A stretch of DNA of 50,320 bases, from contig BFEA01000798.1 of NCBI GenBank assembly GCA_003427395.1, positions 19,157 to 69,476 on the forward strand, read 5' to 3'. Both the position numbers and the translations under genes were made by a program. This document shows positions 21,000-32,841 of this stretch, one piece after another (position 1 is the first letter of the stretch; every line of letters starts with the position of its first letter). Below the pieces are notes generated by a model, which worked only from the letters and a program-made list of their open reading frames with translations, did no database searches and had not been told where the DNA came from. The DNA is from Chara braunii. Lineage: Eukaryota > Streptophyta > Charophyceae > Charales > Characeae.

Positions 21000-23900
21000 A
21001 GGTCAAAAAATGTTGATAGAGCCGTAACTTGACCGAAGAAGAGGACTAAGGCAAGAGGAGTTACAAGCACACATGAAGATCTGAGAAAAAACGGCATTTC
21101 GCCATGGACATAGCTTCCCAAAATAAGAGGAGGAACCGAAGATCAAGGCGCGCGAACCTTCACCTCTCTGCTCATAGCCTCGGGCCATGCAACCCCTCGT
21201 ACACACATACACCTTCCTTACCTAGGTACTGGTGGTCCCGACCGCGACATACAAACCTCCACACCACAGCAATAGTCACCCCGCAAACTCAGCTTTTGCA
21301 CCGACTTGTCCAGATCCCACAGTCTGTTGCAGCCACCCGGTGCACAGCCTTGCAAAACTTTAGTCAGCTCGTCCAAACTTTTCGACTCGTCGTTCATCAC
21401 ATCATTTAGCCACTGCTTCCTTGAAGCTCGCAAATGGTTTGAGAGAGAGTTTTTCGGATGCGCTTGCGGATTTTATAGTTGAGAAGAGGGAGATAGAATA
21501 CGCAAAGACAAGAGGGAGAGAAAAGAGAATAGGGGTTAATCACCCGAGGAAAGCCATGTCGATCCCCGTGAGTTATTTCGCAGCCAATAAGATTACAGCG
21601 TGAGGGGATTAATCCTCCTTACACGATGTCGTCTGATGGCGCGAAGGCTCTCAGGGGGGGCGGGGGGGGGGTGGGGCTCGATAGAGAGTTCCTGTATGGG
21701 GATGAAGGCGGGAAGGAGGGGGGTGCGAAGAGTAGTGTGGAGCGGGACCGAGATTCAAAGGGAAGACGAGGGAGAGAAGCGTGAGGCAAGAGGGGATGGA
21801 AAACAATTATGGGTAAAAGGGAGAAGGTGCGAAGGAGAGAAAGGTGAAGATGGCATGGGACACAGCGGGAAGCGAGTGAAGCTTGCATGCATGGCGCCTA
21901 CACAGAGACAGAGGCACCAAGATTGAAAAAAAAACAAAAGTAATACCTACGCGCGAAATCGGACATGCGAAAATCCTAAGCTTATTCAGATTCCTACTGA
22001 AAATTCACAAAGCTTTAAAGGGCGAATTTGGGAACATTCACTTGCAAGAAAGGACACGTTAGTGGGGAATGAGCGCACAAATTCCATAGTTCCGAACTGC
22101 GGAACAAAATTCCTAGCCCGCTCAGTAAGGCGCACGTAATTCCTACGTAAATCCATGAATTCCCGAAAAGAAATTGCGAAAACGTCCGAGAAAAAACGTC
22201 TTAAACAGGTGGGAGGGCCCTGACGGTCATTGATTCCGTGCATTACGCATCAGCAAAAAAAGGAGGGTACCTCGAAACTTCTAAAGCCCGTTAGAAATAA
22301 AAAAGGCACAAATAGCAAAGTTTTGGGTTTCAGAAGTTCGTTCAGGTACAGAAGCTCGCACGTCACATGCAGGTTCAGCGCAACTTTCAATGCTAATTCC
22401 ATATCGATTTTGGGAATGAGAGGGTCTTTCCCTTTTTCCACCTGTGTATCCACTGGAGGTCGAGGGGTTGCCCTTTTGTTCTTCCGATAACCACCTGAGT
22501 CATTTTTGTCCCTCATCCCAATAAGCTCGTCTTAGAAAAAGAATAAGTACTCAGATTAATGTTCACCCACATAACACATTTAATCAGAGAAAATGTTGTT
22601 TGTGTGCAGAACACAAAAGAGGGGTACGGATCGGGCAACACTCGTGCATGCCGACAAAGCTGGGTGGTAGTAGATAGTTGTCAGATACAGGTTAATAACT
22701 GAAATTTTATGTGAGTCGCTGTTCCCGTACTGAAACCGTTCAACAAATCTTCACAACCCCGGTATACAACACTATTAGTTGAAACTTGAAAGGGACAAGT
22801 GCAGATTCGAAAACCGCAGAGAAATCAGATGTGGGAATCATATGTTTGAACATTCGCAGATGTCGCAGCTTTGCGTACTTGGCCTACATGCTACTTGATC
22901 TGTACCACTAGCAACCCCCTTTGTCCTTATCTAAGATCCTTTGTAGCTAACTCCGCATGTCCTCCTTGAAGTTATCTGCCTCACAGTCTCATTCGTAATT
23001 TGCATACTTCCTTCTTCCTTTCGGTTCTCAGGGCTAGGATTCCTTTTGTCATGATCTTTCTTTTATTAATCTTCTTCATCGTTTTCAATTTATTATGACT
23101 TGTGTATTTTCCTAAAACACCCGTTGAACGTCATCTCCTATACTGTTGAGATACCTAGAGCAATTCCGAATGATGATGAGACTCTTGGGGTTGTTATCTT
23201 GCCTCTCTTTTGCTGGCATTGACTTCCACGTGAAGGGAAAATATTTGGTTTGTGTGTAGGTTTGGGAGCGCAAGGAAGTTGAAGGAACTCACACCCATAT
23301 AGGGGTGTCTCTATAATCATTTAAAAAAACATCCTGCGCAAGGGAGATTGTTACTATCAGATCCCTCTCATTGCTTCAACCTCAATTAATTGGGATCGAT
23401 ATAGCCTGCTTCCCTTCTCTTTTTTACGTGTTTAGCAGGCATTTTGGGTTCTCAATGTATCCCTCGACCTTACACCAGAAACACATGTAGTTTGTATGTG
23501 ACGGCTTGGGAGAGTTTTCATTCATCAGTTTTAGTGTGTTATTCGTGAATATTCATTTGGAGGAAAAAATCATGGTGCATATGAAACCCATTCCACTATG
23601 GGAAAAAAATGGGTTTCCTGTTTCATCCGTTCCTCCACCAAGGCGTGAAGTCGATCTGTTAGGTTGTCAAAACTCACCGAGGCTTGCTTGTGCCTTGATG
23701 ATACCTGCAGTGTCATTCTTTATTTGGCTTCTTTTTGGAAGTTGTGACCATTGCCCCATCACTGGTTTACACAAGGAACCATACATAGTTAGGATCCGCA
23801 CACACCACTACTTTGTAGTATGACACTTTGGGCTCACTATTGCTTCTCTGACCCACTTTTTTTTTTCATTCGGGGACGGGTGTGTTTTGGCAGGAGGGAA

Positions 23901-25542
23901 GAAAAAAATTACGTGTCTTGAACGTCTACTGTGTGGTACTCTTCGCACTATCCCTTGCTTGCGATTTCACCTTCGAATATATTAGGAAATTCTTTTATAT
24001 CATTTGTAGTTCTCTTTAACTATCTTCTTCTTGTGAGTTGGAGGCCTCAAGCGTCTTGGTTTGTTATCTTGCCTTCTCCCTTTCATGTTTCTCTTCTGAC
24101 CCTCTCCTTTCCTGTCTCTCTCCTCCCTACTCCTTCGTACTCACTGTTTCTTTGCCCTTATTTTTCATTTTTCTCTACTTTTCCTCTTCCTTTTTGCTTC
24201 CCCGGTTGATGCTTTGTTTCCTTCCCTCTCCGTTATGTTCCATCTGAGTTTTTTCTTCCCCATGGACTTCGTTCTTTTTTTTTTCATTCTCTCGTATATC
24301 TCCACCTCTCTCTCCATTAGGGTCCGACCGAGCCCTTCTCTTCCCTGAATGCCGTTGCTTTCTCACGCACCGGGATCTTCCCTATTTCGTGTCGTGAAAG
24401 TGTTTGCTTATTCTCATTAAATTTGTCCCTTCATCTTCTGTGTTCTGTGATCCTTTGTCTGTTTCCTCGAGGCTCCCCTATCACTCACAGATAAAACTTT
24501 CTCTTCTCTCTTTCCCACTTGCTTACTGGTTTCCTTGTCAATGATTCGCTCCTTTTGACTCTATTCCTTCTTTCTTTTCACCAAGTTGTCCCTCCTCCCT
24601 CAAAAGGACTCCTCGTGGCTGCTACAAGATCTCTCACATTCCTGGATGTGTGGATCTCTGGTTGCGAAACTTGCTCTCCCCATCCCAACGAACTTTGCTT
24701 ACAAACGACATTATTGGTGTTGCTATTGTGATTGCTCCCCCCACTGTCTAGATTAGGAGTTTCTCCTTTCTTGTCAATGGATTGAAGCCTCCTATCTCCG
24801 GTCTTCAATTAAGTGGACCCTTCACTCCGGTTGTTGGCAATGTTGTGTTGATGACTACTGAAAACGATGTCCAGTGGGGGTTGATGTTGAACTCTTGCCT
24901 ACTTCTCCCAAAATTGTACTAAGCCCTCTTCATCCAGCTTCCTGCTCTTATTTCTCTCCTGCAGTGGACGGTCTTTCTCCTCTCCCTCTTGCTTGTCCAA
25001 TGTCCTTTTTATCTTGGAGTTGTTTGCCCAGTTTGTCACCCATTGTCCAAGTTTGAAATAGGAATCTGGTGATAAGCCAGGATCCCCGCTCAGCGGTTTT
25101 TCGTACCCTTAAGGGAAAATCCCACGTAAGCCTAGAAGTACGGGTTCTAGGTGATTGGGAAGAGTGTTTTTTTTTTGGTTTTTTTTTTCCAGCTTGAAAA
25201 GACAAGAGGGACGGAACAAAAACTTTTTTTTTTTTTTTCAGAACTGCCCCAAATGACTTTTTCGCGCGGTCGGTTAGCGACCGCGTTGAGAAATCCAAGA
25301 AACAGTTAGGAATTACTGTGGATGGGAATTTTGATTTCTTGCACGCGCGGCTGTTTTTTTAATTTTTGCATGTCGCGTAAACCCGTTCCCCCGCTCTGCA
25401 TCCCCGTGCCATCTTCCCTTTTTGTCGCTTTTCGGGTTAGGCAGGTACTATTGGTCGTTCCCTTCTTGCATGCCTCTCCGTCTTCCCTCGAGCGATCCGA
25501 TCCTCTCCTTACCTACCCATCATCACGAACGATTAACGACCA
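21000..25542. other. About 4.5 kb without a recognisable gene
   Basis: No domain was recognised in frames of up to about 115 codons on either strand. G-rich tracts lie near 21653-21675. A pyrimidine-rich stretch runs from about 24050 to 24560, and T runs lie near 25169-25188 and 25225-25239. Decayed retroelement sequence is possible in part, because a degenerate Cys-rich knuckle is readable on the minus strand near 23450-23495, but this was not strong enough to annotate. Confidence 0.35.
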
Positions 25543-25816
25543 TTTCGTCAAAATGGACATTTTTTATTTTTTGAACGAAATTGAAACCGAGTTTTTTTGC
25601 CGAAAACTCGTCAAAATTTGTTGTTCCTGAGGGTCCAGCGTCTCACAAACGCTGGACCCCTTGGCTGTACATGCCTCCAGGCAAGCATGTACAGCCAAGG
25701 GGTCCAGTGTTTGTAAGACGCTGGACCCTCAGGAACAACAAATTTTGACGAGTTTTCGGCCAAAAAACTCGGTTTCAATTTCGTTTAAAAAATAAAAGAT
25801 GTCCATTTTGACGAAA
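25543..25816. mobile_element. 274-bp foldback element with 132-bp inverted arms
   Basis: 25543-25674 is nearly identical to the reverse complement of 25685-25816. The arms are equal in length (132 bp), differ at only a few positions and flank a 10-nt loop (25675-25684). Each arm also contains a nested inverted repeat, GTCCAGCGT..ACGCTGGAC (25633-25657; related copy about 25701-25726). It encodes no credible protein, since the small open frames on the two arms are the same arm read from each side. A foldback MITE is the simplest reading. A transcript across it would form a long hairpin and could enter small-RNA pathways. No clear target duplication was found. Confidence 0.88.
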
Positions 25817-27707
25817 CGACAGTTGATTGGCTGTGTAATTGGAATGGTCGGATCAATGTGGTGAAAGCGGAAAGCGCACATTACTTGAACGACCACCCGA
25901 TTCACACAGAGCGTTCGACTCCCCTCCCTCGATCTTTTTGGAACCTTGGCCCTTCTGTCCTGCTCATCTACACTCTGTGCTACCCGCACCTCGCGCTGGC
26001 ATCCTGCCGCCTTCCGCGCTTAGCCTATAAATTATTGAAGCTCCTTCCTCTCCTCCTCTTTGATCTCGGCTGCAATGTTGCGCAAGCTATGCGAGAGGTC
26101 CGCGACGTTGAACAGGCTTGACGTTCCCAAGTGACAGTCGGAGTGACGACGTGGGACGAGCTTAACGGTAGACTTGGGGGTAAGGCAGTCGGAGGGATCG
26201 AGCGGTGGTAGAGATTGGACGCCGATAGCGGCAGGGCCGTGTGGCTATGGTTGTTGGTGGTTCTGATGGACTGGGGGCTGGGCCCAGGGCGCCAACAGTG
26301 CGAGGAATTTTGTATATTGAGGAACTTGCTTTTATCTCCATTGTTGTTGTGTCAAAGTGTATTGTGTGCAAGGTCCCGAAGTATGGGTATTATGTTGTAT
26401 GCATGTTGTGGTATGAGAGTCTATGGATGCTGAATGGCTCACTGCCCAAGAGAGCTAGATGAGTAGATGTGTGGGCGCTTACATGTGCATTTTTGGGGAT
26501 TGTTGGGTGTCGACCGTCTGCATGGATGCATGAGACTCAGTGTGTTGGACCTTCCTTCCCATATGCATGGGATTGGTGCCAACATCGTCTCTTTTTTTCC
26601 TCATTCGTGTGCGCAGGAGATCCGGGACAAACGGGCTGGCATCGCCCCACGATTTACACTCGATAACCAGGGAGATAGTCGCTCGCGTCTCCGCAACGCA
26701 GTTGATATCTCCGCGACTCGACAAAACCCCAGATCCCCGACCGAGCATTTAGATTGACATGGAGAGAGAGAGAGAGAGAGGCAGGTTTTATTGATTTTTG
26801 CATGGAGTCAGTGCTCGTCTCAGCGGACGTGAGCGCAGGCCCGTGCCCGTGCTCAACCTTCGTATCCGTCCATCGCAGCGTGCTGTCATCCTTCCCGATC
26901 GCAGACGACGATAGAGTGTAGTACTGCAACGCGGACGTGCAGAGCACTCTACGACGAACCGAGCAGATTCATTTGCATAACCCCTCCAGGGCCTGCCACA
27001 TCGGAGGGAGTGGGTTTGTCTTGATTGATCGGTTTTCTTCATCTCCCCTGATATTGCCCTACACCGATCCGATTGTGTTGCCCTGGTCGGCGGCCCACAC
27101 CACGTGGCGGCCTCGGTATAACTGCCACTGGTGTTGCCTAGGGGATTCGTGTTCCTGCCGAAGACTAGTCCTGGGATACAAAGGTGGGGCTCGATTCCCA
27201 GAACTAGGTTCTCGGCTAGCTTTCGAACCTGGGTTCCCCCGGCCCACCCGACACTCGGCGACGCCCACGCGAGCTCGACGAATCTGACAACGAGACCTGA
27301 ACATTCCCTATTTGGGAGTGACCGCCACAAAGTTTGTGCAAACATGGCGCAAGAGGAAGCGACAAACTTGTCCGTTTCTTTTCCTTCTCGTTTCTCTTTC
27401 GGGCTTTTGTTGATGGCCGCTCCGGAATGATCTTTCTCTCCGTCCCTTGCCGTCGACGACGGTTCGAACCCAAGAGGACAACACCTCGACCCGAAACAAG
27501 AATCCCCCGTTCCGCCCGGGCAATTCAACCCCACCGGCCAAAAATCCTCGGCCACACCCCCAGCTACTCTGATCGGCGTTCGCGGGTACGGGACGGCGCC
27601 CGGTGTGTGAGGTTGCACATCGCATGCTTTCATTGTTCCCTCTTTGCACATCTTGCTGCATCTTACCATTTCCCCACGGCGCTCTGGCAATTCTCTTAGA
27701 GGCTCTT
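25817..27707. other. No confirmed gene; a TATA-like site and an unassigned frame
   Basis: CCTATAAATTATTG near 26024 resembles a TATA box, but no recognisable coding exon follows. A minus-strand frame of 300 codons (26788-27690) is rich in Arg, Gly, Ser and Cys, resembles no known family, and may be chance in GC-rich DNA. A short (GA)n lies at 26763-26780. Two tRNA-B-box-like GGTTCGAA words (27221-27230 on the minus strand; 27461) hint at SINE sequence but lack a tRNA fold. Confidence 0.3.
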
Positions 27708-28425
27708 TTTTTTTTTTTTTTTTTTTGAACCTTTCCTACTCCTTTTCCATTCTGGGGAGCATCAGTCCGGTTCCTATTCCACCGGTAAGTCTGAAGGGAT
27801 CACAAAGATTACCTATTCACGCTCCTCCCCCTTATGGTGTGGAGGTCCGAAGGACAACATCGATTACTTCCCGAAGGAAGGATGTACCACCCTTCACCCC
27901 TGCCTAAGTTATCCTATTCAACTGAGGTTCTGCTTTTAACCTCACTCTCTAATCTTTCCACTTGCCTCCCTGGACCTCAGAGGATCTGTCTCTCTCAGCT
28001 TCTAGGCCGTTAGATTTTCTATGCCTACAGACCTCAGTTGCTTGGGTCTTTTGTTCTGATCCTGTAAACCAATTCTGCTTGTGCACCTGGATATCTGCAC
28101 GCTTGGTAAGAGACTTAAGTCCGTCGGGCCGGCTCCTATTTCACCAGGCAATCCAAAACTTCACATAGGAATCTCACCTGCACTCCTCTCCCTTGTGGTG
28201 GGAAGGACCGAAGGATGCCATAAATAACCCAAGTCCTTAAATGTGCTATTATCTGAAAGTTGAAGGTTCTTGAGAGTGTTGACCGACTAAACCCTGGAAT
28301 GTTCCTGCTCTGTTTCTTGTTATCCGGTGGTTTGAGCCCTCAATTCTGACGGTTCTCTTACCACCGCCAGGATAGAGGGATATTGCAATGGCTATTCTCA
28401 AAAAAAAAAAAAAAAAAAAAAAAAA
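27708..28425. repeat. Direct-repeat pair between a T-tract and an A-tract
   Basis: A T run near 27708-27726 and an A run near 28400-28425 bound a region with two related segments of about 130 bp (about 27770-27890 and 28130-28240). They share CCGG[T/C]TCCTATT[C/T]CACC, CACTCCTC-like and GGTCCGAAGGA blocks. The T-tract could be the poly(A) tail of the minus-strand LINE whose coding remnant lies at 28930-29361. The A-tract could be the tail of a separate plus-strand element. Confidence 0.5.
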
Positions 28426-28929
28426 GGCTTGGGGCGACGGTGGGAAGGAGGTGGGAAGGGGAGTTGAGGCGTTAGGTGCGTCAGGGTTCAGCGTTTGAAA
28501 CTGGGAGTGATACATCTGCTGGTAATTGTTAGTGGTCACTGTTTTACATAGGGTCAGTTTGCTCGCTCCAAATTTAGTTATTGGTTGTTGCTCCAACGAC
28601 TAGTTAGATGTTTATGTCTAAACTGTCTACTAGTCTATTATTATAATGGTCTTCAGTTTGGTTTCGGGGTCATTGTAAGGGATTCTCTGGCTCCTGGTTG
28701 TTGTGTTGGTTCGGGGTAAACCAGTCGTTCAAGGTTAATCTATTTTCCGTTATCGAGCCTAGTTTTCCTCCTCCAAGTTTTGATGCTTTAATATTTTTAA
28801 TAATCTGAGTTTTTTTATCTGGGGTGTTTTGGATTTGGCTCAGGGTTTTTCCCAGTGGGCATGGATTTTCGTCTCAATTAACTTTTCAATGAGGGTGTGG
28901 GGATTTTCTGGGATAGTAGGAAGGTCTTC

Positions 28930-29361
28930 AAAGGTTAGGAGAACTTAGGACGCATCTTCATCTCCAAATCGCCCGAAGAGTTGCTTTTCTGATTAGAGAG
29001 AAGAAGTCGTCGAAACCCTTGAAGAGTTGCTAGGAAGAGGGTGCCAGGGCTAATTTGTACTCTTTACCAGAGAGTTTGCTCCAAGTTTGTTCTACTTCAT
29101 TCCATAGGATTGGGGCTTTCTCGCATTCCAGGAAACAATGATTGAGTGTTTCTATAGCTTGGGAGTTGTAGACTTCACACCGTAATTCCTGTTCTGATGT
29201 GTCTTCCTTGCTTCGTCTTTGAGCTAGTCAATGGTTCACTGGGACTGCTCTATAAGTTATGAGCCAGAGCAGGCTGGCCAACTTGACTGGTCTAGTGCAG
29301 AAGATTAATGACTGGGAGGGTTGGAAGGATGTATTAGCAAGGGAGCTTTCATGCTTTTGCC
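28930..29361 (-). pseudogene. LINE ORF2 remnant (zf-RVT), minus strand
   Basis: On the minus strand the sequence reads PVKLASLLWLITYRAVPVNH, an in-frame stop, LAQRRSKEDTSEQELRCEVY, then ETLNHCFLECEKAPILW. This matches the linker and zinc-knuckle region of the LINE fragment at 45005-45604 (SLQWLIIYSAVPVNTWLEAR; ETLTHCLLDCQHAKALW). The first CxxC has degraded to CEVY. At least two stops show it is dead. It abuts an oppositely oriented LINE at about 29362-29369. Confidence 0.75.
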
Positions 29362-29368
29362 ATTTTTA

Positions 29369-30612
29369 AGTACGATGGCCAAAAATTACACACCCTTACA
29401 GTCAAGGCATCCGATAGGATGCTTCGTCCCAGGTTCAATTTAAAGGATCGCATTGAAGAAAGATGGCATAAGACTCTCAATGTTAGTAAGGATGAGCTTC
29501 GAAGGATTGAGTGGTTCCATGCTTCTAAAACTAGACCTGCCAAAATTGCTTCTCTACAGTGGCAAATCGTTCATAGATGTCTTCCCACGAATGATTGGAT
29601 TATTAATAGGTCTTCCCTTGAACAGAAAGGCATTGCCTTCCCATGGTGTAAGTTATGTAAATCAGCCTTTCCATCCAAGCTCATCCCTGAAACTATAGAA
29701 CATGTCTTCCTCCAATGCCCGGGCTCAATCTGGCTGTGAAGATGGTGGGATAGGATCTGGAACCAAATGAACACCTCTTACCCTTGGTCTTGGGAGTAGA
29801 AAGCCCTCCTATTGGAATCATGGCATCTGGACCAAGTGGATGACTTCGCATTCAATTTTTTCTTAATAAGTAGGAGGGCGATCATATGGGCGATTTGGAT
29901 AAGAAGGTGTACCTTTGAAATGGAAGGTGCGCGATTGGATGGGCCAGAATTTACTGAAACCATCAAACAGCAGATTCAAACTGAATTGACTATTAAATGG
30001 GAACATGTTAAAGAAAAGATCCAGTTCTTATCAAGACATAATGAGACTTGGCAACAAATATTAACCAATTTAACAGAAGTTGGCTGGGAAGTGACCAGGG
30101 AGGGAGGCTGGGGAAAGTAAGTTGGGAAGGTGGACACACAAATGCTCAGGAACCAATTAAAAGGAATTACCCGCTGATCTTTAATGACTGGGTTACTGTG
30201 GACCCCTCTATCCCTCTCAGGCCCCTCTCTGAATTTCCTGATTTCTTCCCTCCCCCAAGTAATTGCCTTGTGCCTGCTGCTTGGTTTGGATAGACATCTC
30301 TTGAGTTGTTAGGAAAGGCGGTATTAGAGATATGCTTTAGATAGTTAACTGGTTTAGTGCTTGGCAGTCAAGTTTTTTTTGCCGCCCAGCAAGGGTGAAG
30401 AGGCTCTAAACTAGCTCACTGTTCTGTCCCTCCTGATGGTCAGGGGTTACCAGATCAATAGTGCAGGACTTTTTGGCTAATATGTAACCTGTTCTCAGCA
30501 TGATCAGTTTGGTGACTTCCGGGTAGACTGTGAGGACCCGGCCTCAATCTTCATATTGGAAATATCAGCCTTGGGCACTGGGCCCTTAAAAATAAAAAAT
30601 AAAAAAAAAATG
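29369..30612 (+). mobile_element. 5'-truncated LINE, 3' part with A-rich tail
   Basis: Starting at 29369 the plus strand encodes a LINE ORF2 C-terminus. It contains RPAKIASLQWQIVHRCLPTN, the zf-RVT pattern CKLC...ETIEHVFLQCPGS, and after a stop at about 29738 the downstream helical part (AIIWAIWIRRCTFEMEG), to about 30120. A 3' UTR follows with TGTGAGGACCCGGCCTC (30530-30546) and an A-rich tail (about 30588-30610). At least two in-frame stops (29738, 29799) make it inactive. The same 3' UTR motif precedes the tail of the LINE at 10538, which supports both 3' ends. Confidence 0.8.
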
Positions 30613-30628
30613 CACCAACATTGGCAAC

Positions 30629-32397
30629 AAGGGGTTTGGCTGAGATTGCCAGACTGGCCTTTTTAGGCCTTGTTTTTTCAAGCTTCCGTTTTCTACGTAG
30701 CCTTCTGATATGGATATTACAAGACTTGTGGTGGGGTTTTGGCCAGTAAGCCGTATTTTTATTTTTTTGGCGGGATCGCAGTAGCCCGTTGAGCAGACCA
30801 GCTGGTAGGTATTTTGCCTGTTTTCTTGCGGGTTCGCAGTAGCCCTTTTAGGCCCAGTGGGATCGGTGGTATTTTGCCTGTTTTCGTTTGAGGTATGGGT
30901 GACTTCCGCATTAGCGCCTATTTGCAGGCCTTCTCCCCGGCAGGGTGCACCACTGACATGAACTTTGGGACTCTGGCTTCAACAGTACCTTTCCCGCCGT
31001 CTGTAGGTATCTTCGAAGTGGCATCAAAAGAGCGCGACGGTTTGAAGAGGTTCTACGAGGTAGCAGGCGGCAGGTATCCTATATTATTCATGAACTCTGT
31101 GGCGATCTCCTCTTATGTTCCACACCGGAGTAGCTTTTGCCGTCGCCATTTGCTCTGCGGTGATGCAGACTTTGCGACTGCGGGTGAATCTCCGAGCAGT
31201 ATGCATGTGTCTGGGTATCGACTTAATGGTTGCTGACAGGAGCGCGCGCCATCGCTTTTATTACCTTCAACACTGGGGAACGTAGCAGCACCTTGGGTGC
31301 ATCCACTCGGCGGTACTGAAGGAACGAGAACGGAGATTTGTCAGTGGTTGCCTTGTGTCTCTGTGCGTGTCTTGGCTGTGTTGGTGTGGTGTTGTGCTGT
31401 GCCTTTTGCAGGTCCTACGTATGAGAAACTAGCATGCTTATTTTTCCGGCGGATCGATCCAAGTGCACGCACGATCCTTTCACCCTCTTCTTCGAACTTT
31501 CGGAGTGTTTTCACGTGATTGGCTTACGACTGGGATCTACCTTGTTTACCTGTTCGAGGATCCGATCCATGTGCATGATTGTTTCTTGCGCCCTCCCGAT
31601 GGAACTTTCCGAGTACTTTCACCGGATTGCTTTACGGTTAGGTTGCATTCGTACGTGTCCGATGAAGTCGCCTATGAACATGGGAGTTTCTTATGTCTGT
31701 TTGATAGAAGAGGTAGGGAATCTTCGTGGATGCTACTCGCAGGTAGAAGGGAAGTGGTGGTGGAATCTGGATGTCGGTAGAAGAGGTAGGGAATCTTCGT
31801 GGATGCTACTCGCAGGTAGAAGGGAAGTGGTGGTGGAATCTGGATGTCGGTTAGTATGTAAGGAGAGGCAAGGCACATAGGTTGGCCTCTTACTCTGAGC
31901 GGATTGCAGATGATTGATATTCAGTAATCCTCCTGAAGAGACTACTCGCGGGGTAGTCGAAACCGGTCGGGGAATGGCCGCACGGTGATGTGGAAGGGTT
32001 TGGGATTATGCAAGGTGCTCGTGAACGTACCTGTCATCTTTCGTTTTAGGTTTCGGATCGGTTCTCATAGGGTGTTACTCTGTGGCCGCATCCTGGCCTT
32101 TGTGTGTATTTGAGAACGACTGGTTCTGAGTTCTAAGCATTTTTGTAATTCGGGGAATGGCCGCAATGTGATGTGGAAGGGTTTAGGATTATGCAAGGTG
32201 CTCGTGAACGTATCTTTCGATTATTCTAAGTTCTGAGCATTTTGTAATTCCACTTTTCGTTATGGTATGATGGGTGGCCTTTGCGTTTGGTTTCTTGCTC
32301 TATTTTGCGTGCGTGATCAGCATTGACATATATTGGGTGTATCTTCTGAATGCTATCCAAATGCATAGGCTGTCTGTCGTGCAGTCTGTTTCATATC
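30629..32397 (+). repeat. 5' direct repeat (pseudo-LTR) of the Penelope-like element
   Basis: Begins AAGGGGTTTGGCTGAGATTG and matches 36398-37770 closely. Relative to the 3' copy it has 332 extra bp (30919-31250) bounded by GCGCC direct repeats. It also has a 73-bp tandem duplication (31705-31777, 31778-31850) and lacks a 33-bp segment near 30840. Within the copy a segment starting CGGGGAATGGCCGCA recurs at about 31968 and 32152. The hammerhead lies at 31921-31980. Confidence 0.9.
31921..31980 (+). ncRNA. Hammerhead ribozyme, 5' pseudo-LTR copy
   Basis: The core is complete. CTGAAGA is at 31933-31939. A perfect 6-bp stem II, GACTAC/GTAGTC (31940-31945, 31953-31958), has a 7-nt loop, and GAAA is at 31959-31962. 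Stem III is minimal (ACC/GGT, no loop), and the predicted cleavage is after the C of GTC at 31968. Stem I can pair five bases between CCTC-side 31928-31932 and GGGGA 31969-31973. Such type-I hammerheads with very short stem III are described in Penelope-like elements and are thought to cleave best as dimers. The likely job is self-processing of tandem or read-through transcripts. Confidence 0.85.
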
Positions 32398-32706
32398 CTA
32401 ACTAGCGCGGCAACTGTGAGTGCGGTTCTACACTCGTGGGTGGCTGCGTCGACGACTTTTTGGCAATGATAGTTGTGCTGCGATGCGCGTTAGTTTTTGG
32501 AGACTACGATAGTCTGGTCAGACTGGTGATCTATTACGATGATGCGACTCATGAATGTCGGGTAGTGGTGCGATATAATTAACGTCGTACGGTTACTACA
32601 CATGAGGGTGCATCTTTCTCTTTGGAACATAGATATTAGTTCGGATTCGGATTCTCCCCTGATTAGGAGTGGTCTGCAAGGGTTACACTTAGAAAGCTCT
32701 CCTGGT

Positions 32707-32841
32707 CTTACGGCAGCGGTGGTTGTGGTTGGGGTTCTCACCCTTGCGGTATTCCAAATGGCGGCCCCTTTGANTTACGGCAGCGGTGGTTGTGGTTGGG
32801 GTTCTCACCCTTGCGGTATTCCAAATGGCGGCCCCTTTGAG
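32707..32841. other. 67-bp assembly duplication around a single N
   Basis: 32707-32773 and 32775-32841 are the same 67 bp separated by one N at 32774. This is the signature of two contig ends that overlap but were not merged. The true sequence probably has one copy. The ATG chosen for the polyprotein (32825) lies in this segment. Confidence 0.85.

Noticed and set aside
23430-23495. Minus-strand CFWCKVEGYIENPKC resembling a Gag zinc knuckle
   Set aside because: The His is Tyr and the last spacing is one residue too long; surrounding frames show no Gag or Pol sequence.
26020-26040. TATA-box-like CCTATAAATTATTG
   Set aside because: No recognisable transcript unit or coding exon lies downstream; not annotated as a promoter.
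27456-27471. GGTTCGAACCC resembling a tRNA T-arm
   Set aside because: The flanks do not form T, anticodon or acceptor stems on either strand, and the word is nearly palindromic, so it arises easily by chance.
26788-27690. 300-codon minus-strand open frame
   Set aside because: No domain, an Arg/Gly/Cys-rich composition typical of a chance frame in GC-rich DNA, and no splice or promoter support; left unassigned.
31297-31880. Overlapping open frames duplicated at 36766-37276
   Set aside because: They lie inside the two direct repeats of the Penelope-like element; similarity reflects repeat identity, not a gene pair, and no domain was recognised.
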